Source of the DNA: Saccharicrinis sp963677245
GTDB taxonomy: Bacteria > Bacteroidota > Bacteroidia > Bacteroidales > Marinilabiliaceae
NCBI GenBank assembly: GCA_963677245.1
Contig: OY781921.1
Coordinates: 3,038,001-3,102,000, forward strand
DNA: 64,000 nucleotides
Direction of reading: 5' to 3'
A program made the position numbers and the translations under genes. Below are positions 7,664 through 16,557 of the stretch, piece after piece. Below the pieces are notes generated by a model. That model saw only the letters and a list, made by a program, of their open reading frames with translations, was not told the origin of the DNA and made no database searches. Position 1 is the first letter of the stretch; the number at the start of each line of letters is the position of its first letter.

Positions 7664-8287
7664 CTAATATATCATCTTATCTTTTCTTAGCTTAGCAGAT
7701 AATCTTCTGGACATATGGTTGTTCAACGTATCGTAACCAGCAAAAATACCTTCAGCTACAATATCTCCCGTCCAAATATACCTGCCCAAACCTTCTATAT
7801 TGAATAGATTACAGTAGAAACGATAATTGGGTTCTGTACTTTCCCTGGTAACTGATACATTTTCATAATGATTGGTCACATAATCGGTAGTCGTCCAGTA
7901 GTCATTCAGATTAATAAGTAGGATCGCCTGGCAACTTGTTTTGCTGATTTTTTCCATAAATGCTTCGTAACTGTAATCTTCATCATCTTCAAATAATTCA
8001 GAAGTCGTATTCACATTTGGAAAACCCAATTTAGCAATATTTCGCTTTAATGATCTTTCCAATTGCTTACGGTAGGTCATATTCTCAAATGAATTAAAAT
8101 CACCTCTGATAAATTCATTAAAAGAATCCTCATTAAACTCTTTCACATTGGTTTCATTTTCGATACATACCACCATAACAGAAGAAAATGGTCTGGGAAG
8201 ATCCGCTTTTTTAAGCGTTGTTACATAAGTAGAAGCACATGAAGTTAATAAAAGAAATCCTAAAGCAATAGTGATAGATTTAAACAT
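7664..8287 (-). CDS. Lipoprotein of unknown function
   Basis: I do not recognise the family. The 207-residue product begins with a clear lipoprotein signal (MFKSITIALGFLLLTSC). The mature part is mixed alpha/beta: VMVVCIENETNVKEFNE early, a basic helical middle, CQAILLINLNDYW at about residue 120, then FYCNLFNIEGLGRYIWTGDIVAEG, a pattern seen in small outer-membrane-associated lipoproteins that assemble a core strand set. It is expressed from its own unit, set off from the giant T9SS gene upstream by a strong terminator. Confidence 0.6.
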   Translation of the reverse strand: MFKSITIALGFLLLTSCASTYVTTLKKADLPRPFSSVMVVCIENETNVKEFNEDSFNEFIRGDFNSFENMTYRKQLERSLKRNIAKLGFPNVNTTSELFEDDEDYSYEAFMEKISKTSCQAILLINLNDYWTTTDYVTNHYENVSVTRESTEPNYRFYCNLFNIEGLGRYIWTGDIVAEGIFAGYDTLNNHMSRRLSAKLRKDKMIY

Positions 8288-8464
8288 AGTATAAGTGAAT
8301 TATTGATTAAACGATGTGAGGATGATCAATTATGATGCCAGATAATTCTTTGAATATATGGAAGTTTTGTATTTGGTAATGGGACATAAGAGAGCATCCT
8401 GATTATAAAAAGGGAATTCTCTTTAATTATATTGTTTAAAAGACAAATATATAAGTATGTCAAC

Positions 8465-8501
8465 AAAAGGCCGAAGTAACAATATGTTACTTCGGCCTTT
8501 T
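8465..8501. terminator. Strong intrinsic terminator after the giant T9SS gene
   Basis: A perfect 16-bp stem (8465-8480 with 8486-8501; core GGCCGAAGTAAC) with a 5-nt loop. Read on the minus strand it directly follows the end of the 1630-residue gene. Confidence 0.85.
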
Positions 8502-8517
8502 TTATTCGTAACCTAAC

Positions 8518-11500
8518 TTATTTTTTAATCACTTTACCAGTATAAATAGTATCCTCAATTTTATACATTAAAATATAAACACCAGGCTTATATTCACTAA
8601 TATTAATTTGATTAACATTTTTAGTGCGCATCAATTCTACACCGTTAATGTTCTTCATTAGAACTAAGTCAGCCATTTTAGTAAAATAAATGATTGAATT
8701 AACAGGATTCGGATAAAACTGTTGTTCATTAACAATGTCTATTTGAGTTGAAACACCCGTATTTTGAAGTTTAACTGCATTAGGAATAACCAATGTTTGG
8801 TTACTGGTGTTGGATTCATCGAATGTTTCATTCTGAATACATAAGTTATAGTCTCCTTCTGGAAGATCATTTTCTTGAGTAACAGATTTTAAGCTTTCGA
8901 AAATAAATTCAGCAGTTAATGAACCGGAATCATGAACAACTACATCAATGGCATAAATTACGGTATTTCCTAAACGTAAGCTAACAATATTTTCACCTAA
9001 TCTTAGATCCACATTTTCAACCTCTACGTCTATAAGAACGGACCCACTCATTGATACATTATCCTGTTCTACAACTGATATTTTCTTTGATTCTACATCT
9101 TCAACAATTTCAAATGCATCAGTTAAAATCATTTGGTGATCATAATCATTAACTACATTTATAGAATACAATCCAGGGGTCATATCATAATATAAATAAA
9201 ACTGAGCCTCGATAGTTGTATCATTTATTGCCAAAATATTTTGTGCATTTATGATCGTATCTTGATTTACCAGAGTGACTGTGTTATTTGCAGCATCCAT
9301 ACTGAAGTTAGTGTTTTCTCCAAGGATTTCAACATTAACTAATCTACCCTGTAGGCCGTTTGAAGGTGAAATACTCTTAATGCTACCAGGTAACTTAGGA
9401 TAAACATAAATTGCATTCAAATAAAATAATTCATCAGAATTATTAGTATTCAAAATATATAGGTCATAATAACTATCGGAAATCGCATTATCAAAATGAT
9501 ATGTAAACGATAAGCTATCCTTTGTGCTTCCATTGATTACCAGAGTATCTAAACTAATTCCGTCATAACTATTAGTAAATGTTACTATATTAGAACCGTT
9601 AGTAAAGTCAATATTTTTAGCCGTTACGGAAATTTCGTAAGATTCTCCGGCATTAATTTCTCCAGGCTGTACATTTATTATCTCAGGAGCTGTAAATGCT
9701 TCAATTAACTCAAATGCATTATCGTGAATTAACGTATCATCCTCCTCGTTAATTACATAAAGAGAGTAAATACCAATTGAATCAGTTAGTTCAAATTCAA
9801 AATTAACCTCAATTTGCATCGAGTCAACAGGGTTGATTGTTGATGCATAAATAGTTTGACTATCATTACTTAAATAAACTATGTTATTGACAAATGGCGA
9901 ACTAAAGTGGGTATATTCACCTAAAATAGTCAACCATATATTGTCGTCTTGTGTTGCTGAATCTTGAGATATACTTAAGAGTTCAGGTTTAGCAACTGGG
10001 GCTTGCAACAGAACCCCATTGTTTTTACTTAGCTTTTGTGCAAGGTTACTGTTGTTTACATTTAGATTGTAATATCCAGTTGGCGAACTAAAGCTAAATG
10101 GATTACCAAAACGAATGACACTACTATCAGCAACATAATCATAGATATAATAGTTTTGTGTTCCATTTACATGCTCAAGTTGAATAGAATTAGTTCCCTG
10201 AGAGAAATCTATATTTTCAGCAGTAATAGAAATCTCCAAAGTATCTCCAATGATAATTGTGTCTGGAGTAACATCAACTATCGAAGGAGTTATATTAGTT
10301 CCAATTAGTTCAAAAGCATTAATAAGAGTTAAGGTATCATCCTCATCGTTAATTACATAAAGTGAGTAAATACCAATTGAATCAGTTAGTTCGAAATTGA
10401 AATTAGCCTCAATTTGCATGGAGTCAACAGGATTGATTGTTGATGCATAAATAGTTTGACTATCATTGCTTAAATAAACCGTGTTATTAACATATGGGCT
10501 GGAAAAATGGGTATTGTTTCCAATAATATTTATCCAAATGTTATCTCCTAAACTCGCCGAATTCCCCAACATACTAATAAGTTCTGGTACAGCATTAGTG
10601 TCTTGTAATACAACAGCATTGTATTTCGATAGTGCTTGTCCGTAGTTGCTGTTATTTATATACAGATTATAATATCCAATTGGCGAACTAGTGTTAAATG
10701 GATTTTCAAAACGAATGTTACTACTATCTGCTATATAATCATAGATATCATAGTTTTGTGTTCCATTTACATGCTCAAGTTGAATAGAATTAGTTCCCTG
10801 ACTAAAATCGATATTTTTAGCCGTTACAGTAATTTCCAAAGAATCTCCCATGTTTATTGTATCTGGACTTACATCTGATAAATAAGGCAAGGCATAAGTT
10901 TCGGTCAATTTAAATGCGTTATCGAGCACTATAGTATCATCTTGTTGGTTAATCACATAAAGTGAGTATGCTCCAATAGAATCAGTATCTTCAAAATTGA
11001 ATTCTGCATCCATTGTTACAGAATCTAATGGCATATTAATGGATGAGAAAATATTTTGAACACCATTGGATAAATAAACAGTATTTGTAATTTGATATCC
11101 ATTAAAATGCGTGTCTTTTCCATAAATTTGTAGACTAACATTTTCTCCCACACTAGCAGAGTCAACTGATAAACCAATTATAGAAGGAGTAATAGTTGTA
11201 TCTTTTAATAGCACAGCATTGTTTAAACTGATTACCTCGCTGAAATTACTATTGTTTATAAACAAGTTATAATAACCATAAGGAGAGCTGTTGTTAAAAG
11301 GATTATCAAAACGAATAATACTTGTGTCTGCTATATAATCATATATATAATAGTTTTGGAGACCATTCCCGTGTTCAAGTCGAATAGCATTAGTCCCCTG
11401 ACTGAAATTTATATTTTCAGCAGTGACAGATATTTCCAATGAATCTCCTATAATAATGGTTCCTGGGTCAACATTTTTTATAGAAGGAGAAAGAACAGCT

Positions 11501-13410
11501 TCATTTAATTCAAAAGCATTAGTAAGTATTATCGTATCATCTTCTTCATTTACTACAAAAAGTGAATAAGCTCCAACAGAATCGGTTAATTCAAAAGCAA
11601 AATTTGCCTCCAGATTCGTAGAATCTAAAGCATAAACCTCTATAGCCTCAATAGATTGAATGCCATTAGTTAAATAAACATTGTTATTAATTAGGGGAGC
11701 AGAAAAATGTGTGTTTTTACCTAAAATACTGGTCCAAATATTATCGCCCTGGTTTGCCGTAGTAACAGACAAGCTTAATATTTCAGGGTAAATTTGAGGT
11801 TCTTTTAACTGAATGGCAAAGTTTTCAATTAATTCTTGTCCATAATCACTATTATTTATATTCAGATTGTAATATCCGGTTGGAGAATTGGTGCCAAATG
11901 GATTATCAAAGCGAATAGTAGTACTATCAGCAATATAATCATAGATATCATAGTTTTGAATACCATTTACATGCTCAAGTTGAATAGCATTAGTTCCCTG
12001 AGAGAAATCTATATTTTCTGCAGTTACTGTTATTTCCAAAGAATCACCAACGTATATGGTTTGGGGATTAATATCAATGATGGCAGGGTAAAAATATTTT
12101 TCGGATAATTCAAAAACATTATCAAGCAATAAAGTATCATCTTGCTGATTGATTACATAAAGTGAATAAATACCAACAGAATCTGCTAAAGAAAACACAA
12201 ATTGCGTCCCTAACTGAACTGAGTCTAGAGGAAAGTTTTCTGATGCATAAATAATTTGATTACCGCTTTTTAAATAGATAGTATTTAAATCGCTATCTAA
12301 ACTAAAATGAGTATTACTTCCATGAATAGTTACATATGCAGTGTCACCCTGACTTGCACTATTCTCTGAAATGCTTATAAGTCTTGGTATGTTAGCAGTA
12401 TCTTGTAGCAAGATTCCATTACTATAGCTCATTGTTTGTTGATGGTTGCTATTGTTTATAAACAGATTGTAATATCCGGTTGGCGAACTATAATTAAATG
12501 GGTTATTAAACTGGAGCATACTGCTATCCGCCGTATAAACATTGATATAATAATTTTGAAGACCTTTTCCATGCTCCAACCAAATAGAATTAGTACCCTG
12601 ACTAAAGTCTATGTTTTCTGCCGTAACCGAAATGCTCAATGAATCTCCTAGATTTATAGTGCCAGGATCTACATCAATAATTGTAGGAGGGATATATTTT
12701 TCGCTTAGTTCAAAAGCATTATCAAGCATTAAAGTATCATCTTGCTGGTTAATAACATAAAGCGAATAGCTACCTGCAGAATCAGCTGCCGAAAACATAA
12801 ATTCGGCTTGAAGCTCAATAGAGTTAACGATATAGTTTTGTGTTGAATAAATTGTTTGACTGCCATCTTTTAAATAAACAGTATTGATAAGACTATCTCC
12901 ATTAAAATGCGTGTTTCGTCCAGAAATACTTACTAAAATGGTATCTCCTTTACTTGCATTATTAATTGAGATACCTGTTAATAAGGGTATAGTATCCGTG
13001 TACTCTAAAAACAATGCATTTGTTTTACTTATCGATTGACCATATTCGCTATTATCAATAAATAAATTGTAGAACCCTGAAGTTGAACTAAAGTTAAATG
13101 GTCTGCTGAATGAAATGCTACTACTATCTGCTGTAAATTCTGAGATATAATAATTTTCAGCTACAGTTTCATGTTCAAGCCATATGGTATTAGTACCCTG
13201 GCTAAAATCTATGTTTGCAGCACTTACGACAATATCCATGGAGTCTATAACAGATATCGTATCCGGGTTAATCGATAAAATAAAAGCAGAATCACTAATA
13301 GCAACAGAATCTTCTGCTACATAAAAATTTGAAGTAGGCTTTGCACTTGCCAAGCATGTTATTGCCAAACAGAGCAACAGCAATGTCATTTTCTTAATTT
13401 GGTTGGTCAT
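8518..13410 (-). CDS. Giant T9SS-secreted repeat protein with eight A and seven B Ig-like modules
   Basis: The 1630-residue protein has a signal peptide (1-23), a long repeat region and a type A T9SS sorting domain (about 1560-1630; FYPNPVNSIIYF ... GVYILMYKIEDT). Two modules of about 100 residues alternate. Module A carries DSLEISVTAENIDFSQGTN and ...GYYNLFINNS; module B carries SASxGDxxxxxIxGxNTHFS and DSxGxYSLYVINxxDDT. There are eight A modules (the last two diverged) and seven B modules, so seven A-B pairs plus a final A. The A landmarks fall at residues near 71, 271, 471 and so on to 1471, exactly 200 residues apart. Such beta-sandwich arrays usually form a surface stalk or adhesin. It starts 12 nt after the O-antigen ligase gene, so the two form an operon. 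The ligand is unknown. Confidence 0.85.
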   Translation of the reverse strand: MTNQIKKMTLLLLCLAITCLASAKPTSNFYVAEDSVAISDSAFILSINPDTISVIDSMDIVVSAANIDFSQGTNTIWLEHETVAENYYISEFTADSSSISFSRPFNFSSTSGFYNLFIDNSEYGQSISKTNALFLEYTDTIPLLTGISINNASKGDTILVSISGRNTHFNGDSLINTVYLKDGSQTIYSTQNYIVNSIELQAEFMFSAADSAGSYSLYVINQQDDTLMLDNAFELSEKYIPPTIIDVDPGTINLGDSLSISVTAENIDFSQGTNSIWLEHGKGLQNYYINVYTADSSMLQFNNPFNYSSPTGYYNLFINNSNHQQTMSYSNGILLQDTANIPRLISISENSASQGDTAYVTIHGSNTHFSLDSDLNTIYLKSGNQIIYASENFPLDSVQLGTQFVFSLADSVGIYSLYVINQQDDTLLLDNVFELSEKYFYPAIIDINPQTIYVGDSLEITVTAENIDFSQGTNAIQLEHVNGIQNYDIYDYIADSTTIRFDNPFGTNSPTGYYNLNINNSDYGQELIENFAIQLKEPQIYPEILSLSVTTANQGDNIWTSILGKNTHFSAPLINNNVYLTNGIQSIEAIEVYALDSTNLEANFAFELTDSVGAYSLFVVNEEDDTIILTNAFELNEAVLSPSIKNVDPGTIIIGDSLEISVTAENINFSQGTNAIRLEHGNGLQNYYIYDYIADTSIIRFDNPFNNSSPYGYYNLFINNSNFSEVISLNNAVLLKDTTITPSIIGLSVDSASVGENVSLQIYGKDTHFNGYQITNTVYLSNGVQNIFSSINMPLDSVTMDAEFNFEDTDSIGAYSLYVINQQDDTIVLDNAFKLTETYALPYLSDVSPDTINMGDSLEITVTAKNIDFSQGTNSIQLEHVNGTQNYDIYDYIADSSNIRFENPFNTSSPIGYYNLYINNSNYGQALSKYNAVVLQDTNAVPELISMLGNSASLGDNIWINIIGNNTHFSSPYVNNTVYLSNDSQTIYASTINPVDSMQIEANFNFELTDSIGIYSLYVINDEDDTLTLINAFELIGTNITPSIVDVTPDTIIIGDTLEISITAENIDFSQGTNSIQLEHVNGTQNYYIYDYVADSSVIRFGNPFSFSSPTGYYNLNVNNSNLAQKLSKNNGVLLQAPVAKPELLSISQDSATQDDNIWLTILGEYTHFSSPFVNNIVYLSNDSQTIYASTINPVDSMQIEVNFEFELTDSIGIYSLYVINEEDDTLIHDNAFELIEAFTAPEIINVQPGEINAGESYEISVTAKNIDFTNGSNIVTFTNSYDGISLDTLVINGSTKDSLSFTYHFDNAISDSYYDLYILNTNNSDELFYLNAIYVYPKLPGSIKSISPSNGLQGRLVNVEILGENTNFSMDAANNTVTLVNQDTIINAQNILAINDTTIEAQFYLYYDMTPGLYSINVVNDYDHQMILTDAFEIVEDVESKKISVVEQDNVSMSGSVLIDVEVENVDLRLGENIVSLRLGNTVIYAIDVVVHDSGSLTAEFIFESLKSVTQENDLPEGDYNLCIQNETFDESNTSNQTLVIPNAVKLQNTGVSTQIDIVNEQQFYPNPVNSIIYFTKMADLVLMKNINGVELMRTKNVNQINISEYKPGVYILMYKIEDTIYTGKVIKK

Positions 13411-13422
13411 AATAATAGTTTG

Positions 13423-15399
13423 TTAGTATTCATTTATTATTTGTTTGGAATCTAATTTCTTGTCTATGGCTGTTTTCATAAATAACAGTTGGAATTCATT
13501 ATCTCTAATCCTTTGTAATAATCGATGAGTTTGGATTTTGTTATTTGTCTCATGGTAGTTTCTTAAAATGATATTTTTAATAAAAATTTGTCGGGTTTTT
13601 ATATACCTTTCTGATGTTTCAGATATATCAATAGACTTAAGAATGTGAAACGCTTTCTCAACATCCTTTTGTTTATAATAAAGTGCACACAAATTTAGTT
13701 TTGGTTCCAAAAAACCAGGTGCTAAATGTATCACTTTAAGGTATGTGCTTTCTGCTTTTAGTAAATCTCCTAATTGAATTAAGACTCCTGCATAATCATT
13801 TAAAAGGAAAGAGTGATAGGGGTTAAGAACTAATGCTTTTTCAAAATCAACTTTCGCTTTTTCATATTTTCCAAGTTTATAATAAGCTAAACCCGAATAC
13901 CAATATAATGGAGTTGAGGTTGCATCCATCGAATAGAAAAAAGATTGAGCGTTTTCTACTTCCTGTATACAGGCTTTAGTTCTCGATTTTTTGTGTAAAC
14001 GAATTACTTTCCCTGTATTTTTATCAGAGTTACACCTTATTAAGCCAACATAAAAAGCAGCAACAAGTAGGATCGGTATAACAATTAATGATCGGTACAA
14101 TACTATCTTTTTATTCTTTGTTTCTTTATTGGTTATTTTAAAAAATACCCCCCAAGAAAACATGAGTATGACATTATGAAAAATCCGCTCTCTGGGAAAA
14201 CTTAAGCTAGAAAATACCATAAATGCGATAGTTATGGCACCAATTAGTTTTAACTGATCGGAACGTTCATTATCTTCTTCGTTCAGATAGTTTCTGATTA
14301 AGGCAAGAAGTACACAAACAAAAAGAATGATATATAACAATGAGCTGAAGATTCCTTGCTCAGAGGCAATCCACAAAAAATCATTATGCGGACGTTGATA
14401 GAATATATGGTTGTTATCTTCAGAAACCAGACCTGTATTTCCATATTTAAGCATTTCTACATTCCATCTACCTAAACCAATACCTGTAAAAGGTTTTTCT
14501 TTAGCTAAAAATAAGGTTCGTTTCCAAAGCTCCATTCTGTCCTTTCCTGAACCCTTGTTTATGTTGAATGATTCTGTCGCATGTGCCGTAAAAGTTGATC
14601 CTTCAGAATAATGCTCCATTACAGTGTAGCCTAATCCAACGATAAGAGCAGAAGCAACAATGAACGTTAAACTGAATTTATGGAAGAATCCTTTTCTCTT
14701 TTTTTTAAGAAGATTTATACCTATGATAAAAAATATAATAGTCACAACAGCTAACCAGACTGTTCTATTAGAAAGAATAACTATTAAAAACAAGATCAAA
14801 GTATATGCTATTCCTCCCAAAATACGCCAATATTTTCGATCAATTTTAAGTAGGTTAACAACAAATGGAAGGCAAAGAAGAATGCTTTGAGCAAATAAAT
14901 TTCGGTGTCCAAATACAGATGTTAAGTTATATGTGCTTAACGGTACTTCAAATTTTTTTAGATTAATTAATTCCAAAAATGTATAATAGGCAGGTAATAC
15001 TAAAATCAATGAAGTAATGGTAATTAATCTCGAAAATACAACAAATTTATTTTCTAAATCATTGCTTAATAATATGGCTAAAAAGAATATAAAAAACAGA
15101 ATCTGCTTACTAAATATAAATAATGAATTCCCGACATCCGGTGAATTAAAGACAGATAAGAATGATATTATTAAATAAAAAATGCATACAACAAGAAACT
15201 GCTTTAGACTCTGATTATAAATTGTCAGTTTAGTTTTGAAAAATGTGAAATATGAAAAAGCTAACAATAAGAAGGAGGTTATAAACAAGAATTGTATTAG
15301 CAAAGAAGGATCTTGCGTATGTGATGACCTTACTAATGGTGTAGCAGCTACTATTAGAAATATAAAATGGGGCTTGATATAGTTTAAAAAGTTCTTCAT
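13423..15399 (-). CDS. O-antigen ligase/polymerase-like membrane protein with C-terminal TPR domain
   Basis: The 658-residue protein has about twelve membrane segments up to residue 455, with the Wzy_C/WaaL signature: SNRTVWLAVVTIIFF, KPFTGIGLGRWNVEML and the periplasmic RPHNDFLWIASEQG near residue 336. A soluble C-terminal part follows with tetratricopeptide repeats (YWYSGLAYYKLGKYEKAKVD, NPYHSFLLNDYAGVLIQLGD). WaaL/Wzy proteins join or polymerise lipid-linked glycans at the periplasmic face. The gene is not in a glycan gene cluster; instead it is directly upstream of a T9SS cargo. Since T9SS cargo can be attached to A-type lipopolysaccharide, a dedicated link is possible but is inference. 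Confidence 0.82.
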   Translation of the reverse strand: MKNFLNYIKPHFIFLIVAATPLVRSSHTQDPSLLIQFLFITSFLLLAFSYFTFFKTKLTIYNQSLKQFLVVCIFYLIISFLSVFNSPDVGNSLFIFSKQILFFIFFLAILLSNDLENKFVVFSRLITITSLILVLPAYYTFLELINLKKFEVPLSTYNLTSVFGHRNLFAQSILLCLPFVVNLLKIDRKYWRILGGIAYTLILFLIVILSNRTVWLAVVTIIFFIIGINLLKKKRKGFFHKFSLTFIVASALIVGLGYTVMEHYSEGSTFTAHATESFNINKGSGKDRMELWKRTLFLAKEKPFTGIGLGRWNVEMLKYGNTGLVSEDNNHIFYQRPHNDFLWIASEQGIFSSLLYIILFVCVLLALIRNYLNEEDNERSDQLKLIGAITIAFMVFSSLSFPRERIFHNVILMFSWGVFFKITNKETKNKKIVLYRSLIVIPILLVAAFYVGLIRCNSDKNTGKVIRLHKKSRTKACIQEVENAQSFFYSMDATSTPLYWYSGLAYYKLGKYEKAKVDFEKALVLNPYHSFLLNDYAGVLIQLGDLLKAESTYLKVIHLAPGFLEPKLNLCALYYKQKDVEKAFHILKSIDISETSERYIKTRQIFIKNIILRNYHETNNKIQTHRLLQRIRDNEFQLLFMKTAIDKKLDSKQIINEY

Positions 15400-15419
15400 G
15401 GTTAAAAATGTAGCCTTTG

Positions 15420-15427
15420 CAAAGATA
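15420..15427 (-). promoter_or_regulatory. Promoter -7 element for the ligase-adhesin operon
   Basis: On the minus strand this reads TATCTTTG (TAnnTTTG) and sits 21 nt upstream of the ATG at 15399. It overlaps a short palindrome CTTTGCAAAG. Confidence 0.55.
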
Positions 15428-15509
15428 TTAAAAATTACATAATAACACTTTATATATGTGTAGTATTATGTATATCTAATATACCTTTAGTTAGACTTAG
15501 GAATGGATT

Positions 15510-16403
15510 TTATTGCTGATTATTCCATTTAATGGGGACCCATGCACTAAACTCATATTGATGCACTAAATGCTTTGGTTGCGTGTAATACTGGATAAGC
15601 CCAATATTTAACCCTACTTGCACACCATGCGCTTTCCAGAAATTTACTCCTGTTTTAAAATAAGAGCCTTTATTACTTTCACCTTCTGCATAAATAAAGG
15701 TATCTCCTGCAAATATTGCTATTCCTTTGTTTTTGCCTAAACGAATGTTATAGTTCAGTTTAGCACTTAGTTTTACAGCATGTTTTTGGGATGGTTGAAC
15801 CAGATCATTCCAGCCTCCTCCCCCAAAGCAGAAAACACTAATTAAGTTACGTTTGGGGTTGTTATGGATGGTGTAAACTGCATTTACAGTTCCCAAAAGT
15901 TTAAGAACATCTGTAAATTGGCGATTTTTGTTATCCGTTGGAGCGGTATGCATTTCGGCTGTCAGGTAAGCAAATAAACGATCATTTGTGGCACTTTTCA
16001 TAAGATGCTTTAATAAGCGAATATTAAAAATCAAATCAATATCTCCTAACTCGTGACCTGAGTAGTTAGTCATTCCTAGTTTATCTCCAACTTTTGAGTC
16101 TACATGAAAATGATGATAAGGCATTCGAATTGTCAAAGAGTGATGGCTTCCCAATGGAATATCAGCTCTAAAATACTGTGTAAAGAAAGTGCTGCTTTGC
16201 GTGTTAGTGCTCATCCGTGAAGAAAACTCTACCTGAGGAAAATCTATAGATCTGTCATCAGGCAGTCTCCAGAAACTATCAAAAGCAACAGGTCCATAAT
16301 CAACAAAAGCAATTGATTTATTACCCTGTTTGTTTTGTGCATCAATAATGGCCGGATATAACAAGCCAATGATGCTCAGCATAACACGAATAGTTGTTTT
16401 CAC
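15510..16403 (-). CDS. Putative outer-membrane beta-barrel protein of unknown function
   Basis: I do not recognise a named family. The 297-residue product has a signal peptide (MKTTIRVMLSIIGLLYPAIIDAQ) and then alternating amphipathic strands rich in aromatic residues and Gly, for example SLTIRMPYHHFHV, LFAYLTAEMHTAPTDN, GIAIFAGDTFIYAEG and VQVGLNIGLIQYY. This resembles small barrel proteins of the transporter/MetA-pathway outer-membrane type. It stands alone between the ligase-adhesin operon and the GH3 gene, with about 110-150 bp of spacer on either side. Confidence 0.55.
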   Translation of the reverse strand: MKTTIRVMLSIIGLLYPAIIDAQNKQGNKSIAFVDYGPVAFDSFWRLPDDRSIDFPQVEFSSRMSTNTQSSTFFTQYFRADIPLGSHHSLTIRMPYHHFHVDSKVGDKLGMTNYSGHELGDIDLIFNIRLLKHLMKSATNDRLFAYLTAEMHTAPTDNKNRQFTDVLKLLGTVNAVYTIHNNPKRNLISVFCFGGGGWNDLVQPSQKHAVKLSAKLNYNIRLGKNKGIAIFAGDTFIYAEGESNKGSYFKTGVNFWKAHGVQVGLNIGLIQYYTQPKHLVHQYEFSAWVPIKWNNQQ

Positions 16404-16557
16404 AGTATTTCTTTAATACATATAACAATCCCAAATATGAAATCGTTGACCAAATCAAATATTCTATTATTTGACCTTTTAAGTAAAAAGAATTACTTAC
16501 ATAAAGAAGCATATAGTATTATTCCTTAACCTCCCCTTAATTGATTTTCTTGATAAT

